64,000 bases of DNA from Kiloniellaceae bacterium (GTDB lineage: Bacteria > Pseudomonadota > Alphaproteobacteria > Kiloniellales > J153). The position numbers and the translations under genes were made by a program. Positions 35,773 to 45,237 of the stretch are shown piece by piece (position 1 is the stretch's first letter; each line of letters opens with the position of its first letter). Below the pieces are notes generated by a model. It was not told the origin of the DNA. It did no database searches and was given only the letters and a program-made list of their open reading frames with translations. The stretch spans positions 1 to 64,000 of the forward strand of contig JAJFGO010000053.1 in assembly GCA_021776095.1 (NCBI GenBank). Direction: 5' to 3'.

Positions 35773-36840
35773 ATGACCCGGCGCGCCCTGTCCCGCTCGT
35801 CCCTGTCCATGCTCGGCTTGACCGGCCTACTTGCGGTTGTCGGCGTGGCGATTGCCCTCGGCCCGGACCCGGCAGTCAGGGGCGCCTTCGCCGGGGCGCC
35901 GGCTTTCGACGCCCAAGGGCACCGTGGCGCGCGCGGCCTATATCCCGAAAACACCTGGCCCGCGTTTCAGGCGGCGCTGGCCATTGGGGTCACCACCCTG
36001 GAGATGGATGCCGGCTTAACCGAGGACGGCTTCGTCGTGGTGCACCACGACCGCAAGCTCGACCCCGCGCGCACGCGCGGAGCGGGCGGCCAATGGGTCG
36101 GTGAACCCGCGCCGGCCCTGGCCGAGCTATGGTTCGCCGACCTGGCGCCCTACGATGTCGGCCGGGCCCGGCCGGGCGGCAAGGTAGCCAAGCGGTTTCC
36201 AGCGCAGGTGCCAATCGACGGTGTGCCGATTCCCTTGCTCGCCGAGGTCCTGGCCCGGGCGGAGATCGCCTCGAACCGCACCATGCGCTACAATGTGGAG
36301 GTCAAGACCTCGCCCTTGGCGCCAGGGGAAACCGCCCCGCCAGACATCTTCGCCGATTACCTGATCGAGACCCTGCGCCTGGCCGGCGTAACGGAGCGGA
36401 CCACGATCCAATCCTTCGATTGGCGCGCGTTGCGCTATGCGCAAAAGGTCGCGCCCGAAATCGCCACGGTCTACCTGACCGCGGAGCAATCCTGGCTGAA
36501 CAACCTGGAACGAGGCCAGCCCGGTACCTCGCCCTGGACCGCCGGGATCGACATCGACGAGCACGACGGCTCTATCGCCCGGGCGATCCAGGCCGCCGGC
36601 GGCGCGGTCTGGTCGCCTTATTTCCGCGATTTGCAGCCGGCCGACCTGGCCGAGGCGCGGCGCCTGGGCCTGCGGGTCGTGGTCTGGACCGTGAACGACC
36701 CGGCCGACATGGCGGCGCTCATCGACCAGGGCGTCAGCGGTATCATCACCGACTACCCGGACCGCCTGCGTCTGGTCATGGCCGACAAGGGGTTGGCCCT
36801 GCCGCCCCAATTCGGCGCGGCCCCGAAAGCGGCCGACTAG
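35773..36840 (+). CDS. Glycerophosphodiester phosphodiesterase
   Basis: The enzyme hydrolyses glycerophosphodiesters to glycerol-3-phosphate and an alcohol. The 355-residue protein has an N-terminal membrane or signal segment (about 12-30), then the GDPD TIM barrel with the catalytic His pair and acidic residues in GHRGARGLYPENT, LEMDAGLTEDGFVVVHHD, VEVKTSP and the terminal VWTVNDPADM. It is probably periplasmic. ATG 35773 is chosen because the longer frame reads into the preceding gene. Confidence 0.92.
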   Translation: MTRRALSRSSLSMLGLTGLLAVVGVAIALGPDPAVRGAFAGAPAFDAQGHRGARGLYPENTWPAFQAALAIGVTTLEMDAGLTEDGFVVVHHDRKLDPARTRGAGGQWVGEPAPALAELWFADLAPYDVGRARPGGKVAKRFPAQVPIDGVPIPLLAEVLARAEIASNRTMRYNVEVKTSPLAPGETAPPDIFADYLIETLRLAGVTERTTIQSFDWRALRYAQKVAPEIATVYLTAEQSWLNNLERGQPGTSPWTAGIDIDEHDGSIARAIQAAGGAVWSPYFRDLQPADLAEARRLGLRVVVWTVNDPADMAALIDQGVSGIITDYPDRLRLVMADKGLALPPQFGAAPKAAD

Positions 36841-36842
36841 CC

Positions 36843-37049
36843 CTAACTCAGCGAAATTTCGCCGTCGATGTCGTGGGCCAAGGGCAGGCCTTCGATGGTC
36901 AGGGTCGCCTTGACCTTGAGGGTTTCGTCGCCCTTGAGTTGGCCCCCGTCGATCGCCGTGCGCACCGCCTGCTCGATCTCGCGTTGCGAGGTCACGCCGA
37001 CCTTTTTCAGGAACTTGCGCAGTTCCATGTTGAAGACGTCTTCGTTCAT
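36843..37049 (-). CDS. Small DUF6494-type protein
   Basis: The 68-residue product starts MNEDVFNMELRKFLKKVGVTSQREIEQAV and ends in a beta-rich segment (LKVKATLTIEGLPLAHDIDGEISL). I recognise the N-terminal pattern from the small conserved proteobacterial family DUF6494, function unknown. It converges with the phosphodiesterase gene two bases away. Confidence 0.78.
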   Translation of the reverse strand: MNEDVFNMELRKFLKKVGVTSQREIEQAVRTAIDGGQLKGDETLKVKATLTIEGLPLAHDIDGEISLS

Positions 37050-37151
37050 GTCGATCTCCGTTCGTCGTAGCGTTCATGGCCCGGCCCGCTCGGCCGGCTC
37101 GGCGCGGAGGATAGCCGCCCGGCGGCCCCGGCGCCACGGCGTCGCGGGTGT

Positions 37152-37180
37152 TTGGCGTGTTCCGGGTTCCGCGCTATCAT
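37152..37180 (+). promoter_or_regulatory. Probable promoter of the dioxygenase gene
   Basis: TTGGCG (37152-37157), 17 bases, TATCAT (37175-37180). A strong AGGAGGA site at about 37194-37200 follows before ATG 37207. Confidence 0.5.
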
Positions 37181-37206
37181 GGGCAAAAATTACAGGAGGA
37201 CGCGCG

Positions 37207-38001
37207 ATGGAGTTGAGCGCACAACAAGTCGCGGACTTCGACGAGCAGGGCTACCTCTTCCTGCCCGATTTGTTCGACCCGGCCGAGGTTGCGGTCATGC
37301 GCGGCGAGGTGCCGGACATTTTCGCCCAGGATCGCGAGGAGGTCTGGCGTGAGAAAGACGGCAAGGCTGTGCGAACCGCCTTCGCCGCCCACACCTATAA
37401 CGAGGCGTTTCGCCGCCTAGCCGCCCATCCGCGCATGGTCGGGCCGGTCATGCAACTTTTACACGGCTCGGTCTACGTCCATCAGTTCAAGATCAACGGC
37501 AAGGAAGCCTTCGACGGCGACGTCTGGCAGTGGCATCAAGACTATGGCACCTGGGCGCGCGACGACCTCATGCCAGAGGCCCGGGCCATGAACATCGCCG
37601 TGTTCCTCGACGAGGTGACCGAGTTCAACGGTCCCTTGATGCTCATTCCCAGGAGCCACAAGCGCGGCGTCCTGGCGGCCGGGCACGACCTGGCGACCAC
37701 GTCCTATCCCTTGTGGACCCTCGACCGCGCGACCGTGACCCGCCTGGCCGAGGACGGCGGCATCGTCGCCCCCAAGGGACCGGCCGGCTCGGTGCTCATG
37801 TTCCACAGCACCCTGGTCCATGCCTCGTCGCCGAACATTTCCCCCTGGGGCCGCACGATCGTCTATATCAGCCTGTGTCACGTCGACAACCACATCCGGC
37901 AGTTCAAGCGGCCGGCCTGGGTCGCGCACCGGGATTTCACCCCGATCGAGCCGCTGGCCGACGATTGCCTCATGCAATTGGCCGCCCAGGCGGCGGAGTA
38001 G
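37207..38001 (+). CDS. Phytanoyl-CoA dioxygenase family Fe(II)/2-oxoglutarate oxygenase
   Basis: The 264-residue enzyme has the iron-binding His and Asp in QWHQDYGTW and the distal His in STLVHASSPN, with a later Arg (GRTIVYIS) to bind 2-oxoglutarate. It resembles the ectoine- and proline-hydroxylase branch of the family, but no ectoine genes are nearby, so the substrate is unknown. The start is fixed by a strong AGGAGGA site. The SAF-domain oxidoreductase gene begins four bases after its stop, and an EamA transporter follows. Confidence 0.87.
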   Translation: MELSAQQVADFDEQGYLFLPDLFDPAEVAVMRGEVPDIFAQDREEVWREKDGKAVRTAFAAHTYNEAFRRLAAHPRMVGPVMQLLHGSVYVHQFKINGKEAFDGDVWQWHQDYGTWARDDLMPEARAMNIAVFLDEVTEFNGPLMLIPRSHKRGVLAAGHDLATTSYPLWTLDRATVTRLAEDGGIVAPKGPAGSVLMFHSTLVHASSPNISPWGRTIVYISLCHVDNHIRQFKRPAWVAHRDFTPIEPLADDCLMQLAAQAAE

Positions 38002-38005
38002 TCCC

Positions 38006-39367
38006 ATGAATCTTCATCGCCTGCTTGCCGCGCGCGCCGAGGCGGGCCGCCCGGTCCGCGTCGGTCTGATTGGGGCCGGCAAGTTCGGCTCCATGTTCCT
38101 GGCCCAGGCGCGCCTGGTGCCCGGTTTCCACATCATGGGCGTGGCCGATCTGGATCCGGCGCGGGCCCGCGCCGCCCTGGCCGAGACCGGGTGGCCGGCG
38201 GAGCGGGTCGACGCGCCGTCCTTCGCGGCGGCACTGGAAAGCGGGCGGACCCATATCACCGAAGACGCGGAGGCGCTGATCGCCGCCGACGGCCTGGAGG
38301 TTGTGATCGACGCGACCGGGCATCCGCCCGCCGGGATCCGCCATGCCCGCCTGTGTGTGCGTCACGGCTGCCATCTGGTCATGGTCAATGTCGAGGCGGA
38401 TGCTTTGGTCGGGCCCCTCTTGGCGCGCGAGGCGGCGGCGGCCGGCCTGGTTTATTCCCTGGCCTACGGGGATCAGCCGGCCCTGATCTGCGAGATGGTC
38501 GACTGGGCGCGGGCCTGCGGCTTTCCGGTGGTCGCCGCCGGCAAGGGTACCAAATACCTGCCGGAATTTCACGCCTCCACGCCCGATACCGTCTGGGGCT
38601 ATTACGGCCTGACGCCCGAACACGCGGCGGCCAGCGGCATGAACCCGCAAATGTTCAACTCATTCCTGGACGGCACCAAGTCGGCGATCGAGATGGCCGC
38701 GGTGGCCAACGCCACCGGCCTGACTCCGCCGCCGGATGGCCTAGCATTCCCGCCAGTCGGCATGGACGACTTGGCGGAGGTCTTGCGCCCGGCCGCAGAT
38801 GGCGGGGCGCTGCACCACAAGGGCCAGGTCGAAGTCATCTCCAGCGTGGCGCGCGACGGTGGCCCGGTGCCGCGCGATCTGCGCTGGGGCGTCTACGTGG
38901 TGTTCGAGGCGCCCAGCGACTATACGGCGCGCTGCTTCGCCGACTATGGCCTGGTGACGGATGCGAGCGGGCGCACCACCGCCATGTACAAGCCCTATCA
39001 CCTGATCGGCCTGGAGCTCGGCATATCGGTGGCGAGCGCCGCCCTGCGCGGTGAGGCAACGGGCGCGGCCACGGGCTTTCGCGGCGATGTGGCGGCGGTC
39101 GCCAAACGCGATCTGGCGGCCGGCGAGACGCTGGACGGCGAGGGCGGCTATACGGTTTGGGGCCGCTTGATGCCGGCGCCCGATAGTATCGCCATGGATG
39201 CCCTGCCCATCGGCCTGGCCCAGGGCGTCAAGCTGACCCGCGCGGTCGCCGCCGGCAAGGTTCTGACCGCGGCCGACGTGGCCTTGGACGAAACCGACGG
39301 GGCCCTGCGCGCCCGGCGCCAGATGATCGCCGCTTGTGGCCCGGCGGCCGACGCGGCGGCCGAATAA
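38006..39367 (+). CDS. NAD(P)-dependent oxidoreductase with C-terminal SAF domain (DRL-like)
   Basis: The 453-residue protein has a Rossmann NAD(P) domain (VGLIGAGKFGSMFLAQ) with a homoserine-dehydrogenase-like second strand, a central catalytic region containing AAGKGTKYLPEFHAS and GMDDLAEVLRPAADGG, and a C-terminal SAF-like domain (VAKRDLAAGETLDGEGGY, ALPIGLAQGVKLTRAVAAG). Such proteins are often mislabelled as flagellar FlgA because of the SAF domain. The branched-chain sugar or hydroxy-acid substrate is not known. It is co-transcribed with the dioxygenase gene. Confidence 0.82.
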   Translation: MNLHRLLAARAEAGRPVRVGLIGAGKFGSMFLAQARLVPGFHIMGVADLDPARARAALAETGWPAERVDAPSFAAALESGRTHITEDAEALIAADGLEVVIDATGHPPAGIRHARLCVRHGCHLVMVNVEADALVGPLLAREAAAAGLVYSLAYGDQPALICEMVDWARACGFPVVAAGKGTKYLPEFHASTPDTVWGYYGLTPEHAAASGMNPQMFNSFLDGTKSAIEMAAVANATGLTPPPDGLAFPPVGMDDLAEVLRPAADGGALHHKGQVEVISSVARDGGPVPRDLRWGVYVVFEAPSDYTARCFADYGLVTDASGRTTAMYKPYHLIGLELGISVASAALRGEATGAATGFRGDVAAVAKRDLAAGETLDGEGGYTVWGRLMPAPDSIAMDALPIGLAQGVKLTRAVAAGKVLTAADVALDETDGALRARRQMIAACGPAADAAAE

Positions 39368-39487
39368 GGGCGCGCCCGGAAACCAGCCCTGCATCGCATC
39401 TGAACCGCACCGCTCTTTGGCTGGCCTCGTGCCGGGCGCCGTGCGAACCTGCCGCGAAGCGCCCCGCCAATTCCCGGAACCCCCGTT

Positions 39488-40393
39488 ATGTTCGTGAGCG
39501 TCAATCTCGCTAAAGCGATCGCCTGGATGATGGGCGCCCTCTTGTCCTTCGCGGCCATGGCGGTTTCGGTGCGCGAGTTGTCCGCCGATATGCATGCCTT
39601 CGAGATGCTGTTTATCCGCAGCGCCATCGGCGTCGCGGTCTTGCTGCCCATACTCTTCTTTCGCCGCTGGGAAGGGGCCCGGACCGCACGGATCGGACGG
39701 CATTTGTTCCGCAACGGGATTCACTTCTTCGGTCAGGTCTTTTGGATCTGGGGCATCGCGCTGCTGCCCTTGGCGACCGTATCGGCGATCGAATTCACCA
39801 CCCCGATCTGGGGCGCGATCTTGGTGGTGCTGTTCCTGGGCGAGCGCATGAACCGGGGCCGCTGGACCTCCTTCGCCCTGGGCGCCGTGGGCATTCTCAT
39901 TATCTTGCGCCCGGACATGGAGACCAGCTCGGAAATCGTCAGCGCGGGCGCCCTCATCATGTTGGCCTGCACCTTTTTCTTTGGTGCCACCAGCGCCGCG
40001 ACCAAGTGGCTAACCCGCACCGAAAGCGCCCTGACCGTCCTGTTCTACATGGTTCTGATCCAGACCGTGTTCGGCGCCTTCGCCTCGATCTTTGTTTGGA
40101 CGCCGGTGCGCCCGGGCGACTGGCCCATGTTGGCTGCCCTGTCCTTTACCGGCCTGTCCGCTCACTATTGCCTGACCCGGGCCCTGGCCCAGGCCGACGC
40201 CATCATCGTCATGCCCTTGGATTTTCTGCGCCTGCCCTTGCTCGCCGTGGTCGGATTTTTGCTCTACGACGAACCTTTCGAGCTCACCACGCTCTTGGGC
40301 GCGGCGGTGATTTTCTCCGGCAACATCTACGGCCTGCGCTACGAGAGCCGCCTCAGATCGCGACATCGGGGCGAAGCGCCGCCGCAAGCCTGA
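39488..40393 (+). CDS. EamA-type drug/metabolite transporter
   Basis: The 301-residue membrane protein has about ten helices in two EamA halves (IAWMMGALLSFAAMAVSVREL; LIMLACTFFFGATSAATKWLT). The end carries a basic tail (YESRLRSRHRGE). It lies 120 bases after the oxidoreductase gene and may export or import the same compound, which is a guess. Confidence 0.87.
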   Translation: MFVSVNLAKAIAWMMGALLSFAAMAVSVRELSADMHAFEMLFIRSAIGVAVLLPILFFRRWEGARTARIGRHLFRNGIHFFGQVFWIWGIALLPLATVSAIEFTTPIWGAILVVLFLGERMNRGRWTSFALGAVGILIILRPDMETSSEIVSAGALIMLACTFFFGATSAATKWLTRTESALTVLFYMVLIQTVFGAFASIFVWTPVRPGDWPMLAALSFTGLSAHYCLTRALAQADAIIVMPLDFLRLPLLAVVGFLLYDEPFELTTLLGAAVIFSGNIYGLRYESRLRSRHRGEAPPQA

Positions 40394-40477
40394 ATGACAG
40401 CGCGACCTTGTGGCCAATTTGCCAAGGCCGGCGCGATCATGCAGGCTGAATAGCAAATCCGTGTGGAGGAATACGCC

Positions 40478-41224
40478 TTGTCCGAAGTCATCTTGGTGAC
40501 CGGCGGCGGCCGCGGCATCGGTGCGGCCACGGCGCGCCTGGCGGCGCGGCGCGGCTATGCAGTGTGTGTAAACTACGCCCAAGCCGCCGGCCCGGCCGAA
40601 GCCTTGGTCGAGGAGATTCGCGGGCACGGCGGGCAAGCCTTCGCCCATCGCGCCGATGTGGCGCGCGAGGACGAGGTCGAGGGTTTGTTCGATGCCATTG
40701 ATCGCGAATTCGGCCGGCTCACCGCCCTGGTCAACAACGCCGGGCTGACCGGGCCCATCTCCCGCCTGGACGAGGCCGAGGGCGAGGTGCTGCGCAACGT
40801 GGTCGCGGTCAACGTATTGGGCGTGCTCTATTGCGCGCGCGCGGCGGTCAGGCGCATGTCGACCCGCCACGGCGGCCGGGGCGGGGCCATCGTCAACCTC
40901 TCCTCCGGCGCGGCCAGCCTGGGCAGCCCGGGCGAGTACGTCTGGTATGCCGCGACCAAGGGCGCCGTGGACAGTCTGACCCTGGGCCTGGCCAAGGAAG
41001 TCGGGGGCGCGGGCATACGGGTCAACGCGGTGGCGCCGGGGATGATCGCGACCGAGATCCATGCCGCCGGTGGCGATGCCGGGCGCCTGGAGCGCATCGG
41101 CAATGCGGTCCCGATCGGCCGTCCGGGCACGGCGGAGGAGGTCGCCGAACCTATCCTTTGGCTGCTGTCCGAGGAAGCCCGTTACACCACCGGCACGGTC
41201 CTGCGCGTGGCCGGCGGGCGCTAG
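40478..41224 (+). CDS. Short-chain dehydrogenase/reductase
   Basis: The 248-residue SDR has the cofactor motif TGGGRGIG, NNAG, the catalytic Ser in NLSSGAAS and the YAATK active site, and PGMIATE. The substrate is unknown. A GTGGAGGAA ribosome-binding site at 40463-40471 sits seven bases before TTG 40478, so the start is probably TTG 40478 rather than GTG 40463, which lies inside that site. Confidence 0.88.
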   Translation: MSEVILVTGGGRGIGAATARLAARRGYAVCVNYAQAAGPAEALVEEIRGHGGQAFAHRADVAREDEVEGLFDAIDREFGRLTALVNNAGLTGPISRLDEAEGEVLRNVVAVNVLGVLYCARAAVRRMSTRHGGRGGAIVNLSSGAASLGSPGEYVWYAATKGAVDSLTLGLAKEVGGAGIRVNAVAPGMIATEIHAAGGDAGRLERIGNAVPIGRPGTAEEVAEPILWLLSEEARYTTGTVLRVAGGR

Positions 41225-41369
41225 GGCAGGCACCCGGCGCGGCGCGGCGTACCCCGAACCGGAAGGCCGCGATCTTGCCGAAAGGCTCGACAGGACGGGA
41301 CCCATGGGGCAAAAAGGGCCCCTTGGCCCGAAAGAACCGGTCACGGGCCGGACAAGGGGGATGCAGAAC

Positions 41370-42077
41370 ATGCGGGTGCTGGGGCTGTTGGACCGAGGCG
41401 TGAGCCGGCTGAGCGGGCCGGCCGTCGTCGCGTTGGTCATGGGTGCGGCCACACCCGCCGGTGCCGATCAGGGGGTTATGTCCTATTATTTGGGCCTGCG
41501 CGCCATTGGCACCCAGAGCATGGTCGACGACGTGAGCAACACCGGTTTCGCCGGCACCCAGAACGTCGAGAACGATTCCGACGTGGTCGGTGGCATCGGC
41601 ATCGTGGCCGGAACCCGGTTCCGCGACCTGCCGGTCCGCCTGGAACTCGAGGTCGCCCATCGATTCCGCTTCGATTTCGATGTGCGCGACCAGATGCCCG
41701 CCAACGTCATCGACCATGAGGCGAATATCGCCACGACTACGGCCTTGGTCAGCGCGATCCTGGAATGGCGCAACGACACCTCGTTCACGCCCTTTGTCGG
41801 CGGGGCCGTCGGTTGGGCGCGCAACGACGTCGAAACCGATCGCATCGATATCGCGACACAGGTCAAGACCACCAGCGATAACGAGACCGACAATTTCGCC
41901 TGGGGCGGCACGGCCGGCGTCGATTGGGATTTCTGGGAACACTGGACCGCGCAAGCCGCCTATCGCTATACCGATCTGGGCGAGGTCGAAACCGGCGTCA
42001 ACGGCAACGGCGAGAGCATTTCCGCCGACAGCTATACCTCGCACGACCTGCTGCTCAGTATTCTCTTCCGCTTCTGA
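41370..42077 (+). CDS. Outer-membrane beta-barrel protein
   Basis: The 235-residue product starts with a signal peptide (GPAVVALVMGAATPAGA) and continues as an eight-strand-like barrel of the OmpA/Omp25 surface-antigen type (GGIGIVAGTRFRDLPVRLELEVAHR, FTPFVGGAVGWARND, WTAQAAYRYTDLGEV). It ends in the aromatic-terminal LLLSILFRF expected by the BAM machinery. ATG 41370 has a GGGGG site nine bases upstream; ATG 41361 is too close to it. Confidence 0.82.
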   Translation: MRVLGLLDRGVSRLSGPAVVALVMGAATPAGADQGVMSYYLGLRAIGTQSMVDDVSNTGFAGTQNVENDSDVVGGIGIVAGTRFRDLPVRLELEVAHRFRFDFDVRDQMPANVIDHEANIATTTALVSAILEWRNDTSFTPFVGGAVGWARNDVETDRIDIATQVKTTSDNETDNFAWGGTAGVDWDFWEHWTAQAAYRYTDLGEVETGVNGNGESISADSYTSHDLLLSILFRF

Positions 42078-42100
42078 TCCACCGCCCGGCGGGGCGCTTC

Positions 42101-43255
42101 ATGGCCCAAGGACCGCTCGCAGCTTACCGCGCCAAGCTCGAAGCACGGGAGATCGAATTCGATCCGGTGCAGGAGCTGGCCGCCGAAAAGCTGCAAAGCC
42201 TGCACTACGCCCTGAACCGCTATCAACCCGATACCGGCGCCGAGGGCTGGAAGGCGCGCCTCGGCCTGGCGCGCCGCCGGGGCGAACCGCCGCAGGGGCT
42301 GTACCTCTTCGGTCCGGTCGGCACCGGCAAATCCCTGCTAATGGATATCTTCTATCAAAGCAGCCCGATCGAGGCGAAACGCCGGGTTCATTTTCACGCC
42401 TTCATGCAAGAGGTTCACGCGCGCCTGCACGCCATGCGCCAAGCCGCCAAGGACGTTAAAGACGGCAAGGGCACGAAGAATGACGGCGGCGATCCTCTGC
42501 CCCGCATAGCCGCGGAGATGGCGGCCGAGGCCTGGCTCTTGTGCTTCGACGAGTTTCACGTGGTCAATATCGCCGACGCCATGATCCTGGGGCGCTTGTT
42601 TGAAGCCCTGTTCACCCAAGGCGTGATCGTCGTGCTGACTTCGAACAGCGCCCCGGATCAGCTTTACGAAGGCGGGCTGCAGCGCGAGAATTTCCTGCCC
42701 TTTATCGGACTCTTGAAGGCTCGCCTCGACGTTCTGCAACTGGACAACGGCCGCGATTACCGCCTGGAGCGTTTACGTAACGAACCGGTCTACTACACGC
42801 CCCTGAATGCCGCGTGCGCCGCCGCGCTCGAGCGCGCCTTCGCGCAACTCACCGATGGCGCTCAGGTCGCGCCCGTGACCCTCGAGGTTTCGGGCCGGGA
42901 GCTGGTGGTGCCGGCCGCGGGCCGCGGGGTGGCGCGCTTCAGCTTCGCCGAACTGTGCGAGGCGCCGCTCGGCGCCGGCGATTACCTGGCGATCGCGGCG
43001 CGGTTCCACACCCTGGTGCTGGAGGGCGTGCCTTGCCTCACCCCCGAGCAACGCAACGAGGCCAAACGCTTCGTCACCCTAATCGACGCGCTCTACGACC
43101 ACCGGGTCAACCTCGTGGTCTCCGCCGCCGGGCCGCCCGAGGCGCTCTATACCAAGGGCACCGGCGCGAAGGAGTTCCAACGCACCGTATCGCGCCTAAT
43201 GGAAATGCGCTCGCAAGACTACATCGCGTTGGAGCACCTGAGGCCTGGGGGGTAG
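42101..43255 (+). CDS. zapE: Cell division protein ZapE (AFG1-like ATPase)
   Basis: ZapE is an AAA-type ATPase linked to FtsZ ring constriction, and its relative AFG1 acts in mitochondrial quality control. The 384-residue protein has the family opening FDPVQELAAEKLQSL, Walker A GPVGTGKSLLMD, RVHFHAFMQEVHARLH, Walker B LLCFDEFHV, and FARTVSRLMEMRS-type C-terminal residues (FQRTVSRLMEMRSQDY). In many alphaproteobacteria it directly precedes mdh; here the glycan island separates them by about nine kilobases. Confidence 0.93.
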   Translation: MAQGPLAAYRAKLEAREIEFDPVQELAAEKLQSLHYALNRYQPDTGAEGWKARLGLARRRGEPPQGLYLFGPVGTGKSLLMDIFYQSSPIEAKRRVHFHAFMQEVHARLHAMRQAAKDVKDGKGTKNDGGDPLPRIAAEMAAEAWLLCFDEFHVVNIADAMILGRLFEALFTQGVIVVLTSNSAPDQLYEGGLQRENFLPFIGLLKARLDVLQLDNGRDYRLERLRNEPVYYTPLNAACAAALERAFAQLTDGAQVAPVTLEVSGRELVVPAAGRGVARFSFAELCEAPLGAGDYLAIAARFHTLVLEGVPCLTPEQRNEAKRFVTLIDALYDHRVNLVVSAAGPPEALYTKGTGAKEFQRTVSRLMEMRSQDYIALEHLRPGG

Positions 43256-43271
43256 CGGGTGGCGGGTCGGC

Positions 43272-44894
43272 TCAATCGGCGCGGGCGGATGTGGGGCGGA
43301 CTTCGACAAGCCGCAAGTTTCCGAAAGTTTTTCTAACGATTCCGATTGAAGACAGATAGCGTCTTACCTCGTCTGGCGTATCGGCCGAATCGATTAAGAC
43401 GTGGGATACGCTGTAATCACGTAGAATCTGCGCCCTTTCCGCCGCCGAACTTGCCGGGTCGAAGAACAGGGTGACGCTGCGGTCGCGTTCGGCCATGTCT
43501 GGCACCATGGGATTTCGGTGGAATAGGGAAATGACTTTGCCCGCGAAGGTGGGGATGGGCCAGGCTAGGATGGGCCGGGCCATCACGACCCCGTCGCGCG
43601 GCACAGACCGGACAATCTCGGCTATATGGGCTGGCATGCGGTCTTGGCCCGCCAGGCGTTGCCGGACGTCGACGACCGCGAAGGCCGTATTGAAGATGAG
43701 CCCGAGCGCAATCACCGCCCCGATGCCGCCCAAAGCTACTTTGGCCGCGCCCCGGGTACGTCCGGACTCTAAACCCGAATACGCTCGATCCAAGCAACCG
43801 ACGACAGCCCAAACCAGCGCTAAGTGGAGAAAAAATATGGCGAACAGTAGAAACCGGTGCCCGAGCGGAATCGGGTAAACGAGATTGACCGCATACGGCG
43901 TAAGCATGGCGATCGCGCCGAACAAAATGAACCGGTGCTCGCGCTGCCTGGCTAAGAACCCTAGGCAAAGGAAGCCAACCAAGATTGGGCCCAAGGCGAG
44001 CAGCACCTGTACCGGGTTGTAGAACGGATGCTTTAGAAGCAACCGCGGCCGTGCGTCCCAGGCAATGGCCCCGCCGTCGACCCAGCTCTTGGCTTCACCG
44101 CCGCTGACGCCCAGGGTTACCTTCAAAACCGAGTAATATGGCCACAGTTCCGCCAAGCCCAAACCAAGCACGACGGCGATCGCCAGGCCCGCGCGCGTTC
44201 CGAATCTGACTCGAGGATGAAACAACGCGAGCAGCAGGAGAGAGACGATCGCGAAGCTTCCCGTCAAGGGGTGGGAGGCAACCAGCACGGCGACCAGTGC
44301 GGCCAGGGCGATATGGTGTTTTATCGGCGGCGCGTCGGAACGGAGCATGCGCGTCTGGAGCCACAGACACACCAAGGTCAAGGCGAAGCAAAACGTCGAA
44401 GGATAAGGCCCGACGTAGAAGAGCGTGCGGAGCTGGGTGACGTTCGACCAGGTCCACCCGGTGCCCCAAGCGGTAAGAAGCACGACCAGGCCAATGACCG
44501 GCGCCAAATGACTTCGGAAATAAACCCGGAAGAACAGGAACACGCCGAGCGTCAATAGGGCGATATTGAAAATCGCCGCGATCTTGAGGACGTCGATTGC
44601 CTCGAGACCCAGGACATTGCCGAGGATCGCCAGAACGAAGAAATACGGCATGTAGCGGGGCGAGCCGATATCGGTCATCAGGTGCGGGTTGCGCGGATGC
44701 CACAGGTCGCCCATCCACTCTCTGATGGCGGCCGAGTGTTCCCAAAAATCGTTGTTCAGCTTATGAGTGAACGGCGGATCCGTCACATAGACCCAACCCA
44801 AACCGCCGATCAGAATGGCCGCCATGGCCCAGTAGAGCGCCGCGGCAAAGCCGTCCGGCACGCCCGCCCGGCGACTGAGGCCAATATCAGCCAT
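43272..44894 (-). CDS. Multi-pass membrane protein, GT-C-like glycosyltransferase
   Basis: The 540-residue protein has about eleven membrane helices and a hydrophilic C-terminal domain of about 110 residues. An acidic first loop (LNNDFWEHSAAIREW) after helix one fits the GT-C fold, in which an early Asp is catalytic. Family assignment is uncertain because no signature beyond this topology is visible. It lies at the edge of the glycan cluster and is divergent from the plus-strand glycosyltransferase operon. Confidence 0.7.
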   Translation of the reverse strand: MADIGLSRRAGVPDGFAAALYWAMAAILIGGLGWVYVTDPPFTHKLNNDFWEHSAAIREWMGDLWHPRNPHLMTDIGSPRYMPYFFVLAILGNVLGLEAIDVLKIAAIFNIALLTLGVFLFFRVYFRSHLAPVIGLVVLLTAWGTGWTWSNVTQLRTLFYVGPYPSTFCFALTLVCLWLQTRMLRSDAPPIKHHIALAALVAVLVASHPLTGSFAIVSLLLLALFHPRVRFGTRAGLAIAVVLGLGLAELWPYYSVLKVTLGVSGGEAKSWVDGGAIAWDARPRLLLKHPFYNPVQVLLALGPILVGFLCLGFLARQREHRFILFGAIAMLTPYAVNLVYPIPLGHRFLLFAIFFLHLALVWAVVGCLDRAYSGLESGRTRGAAKVALGGIGAVIALGLIFNTAFAVVDVRQRLAGQDRMPAHIAEIVRSVPRDGVVMARPILAWPIPTFAGKVISLFHRNPMVPDMAERDRSVTLFFDPASSAAERAQILRDYSVSHVLIDSADTPDEVRRYLSSIGIVRKTFGNLRLVEVRPTSARAD

Positions 44895-45237
44895 TGGGGC
44901 CGTAGCGAAAGCGGCCCAGAGCGGCGTGTGGAGGGAGGGTGTAGGGCATTCTCGATTGCGGCGGTTGGGCGGTGAGCGTTAAGGACTCCTTTATAGGTCG
45001 GATTGATTAATTCATTGCTTCGCGCCGCTAGAGCGGACCAGGAGCTGGCGCGATGAATAGGGATATCACACTCATCGGGTTCGGTGCAGAATCCGGGGCA
45101 TTGAGGGAGCGGCTGGGGGCGCCCGCAAGACCTTAACGGCCCGTTAATCCCCCACGCCTAGGCTATCGCACTGACCTGGAAGCGCTCTGGGCCGGAGCCC
45201 GCTCTCCGATCCTGGCCATGTGCGAGCCAAATTTCGG
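44895..45237. other. Divergent intergenic region with a palindrome
   Basis: No convincing gene lies here. About 44985-45025 is AT-rich, and TTAACGGCCCGTTAA at 45133-45147 is a perfect palindrome that could be an operator for the glycan genes. A 27-codon frame at 45053 is not supported. Confidence 0.45.

Noticed and set aside
45053-45136. 27-codon frame preceded by an AGGAG site
   Set aside because: Too short, no hydrophobic or conserved feature, and not adjacent to a leader-regulated gene.
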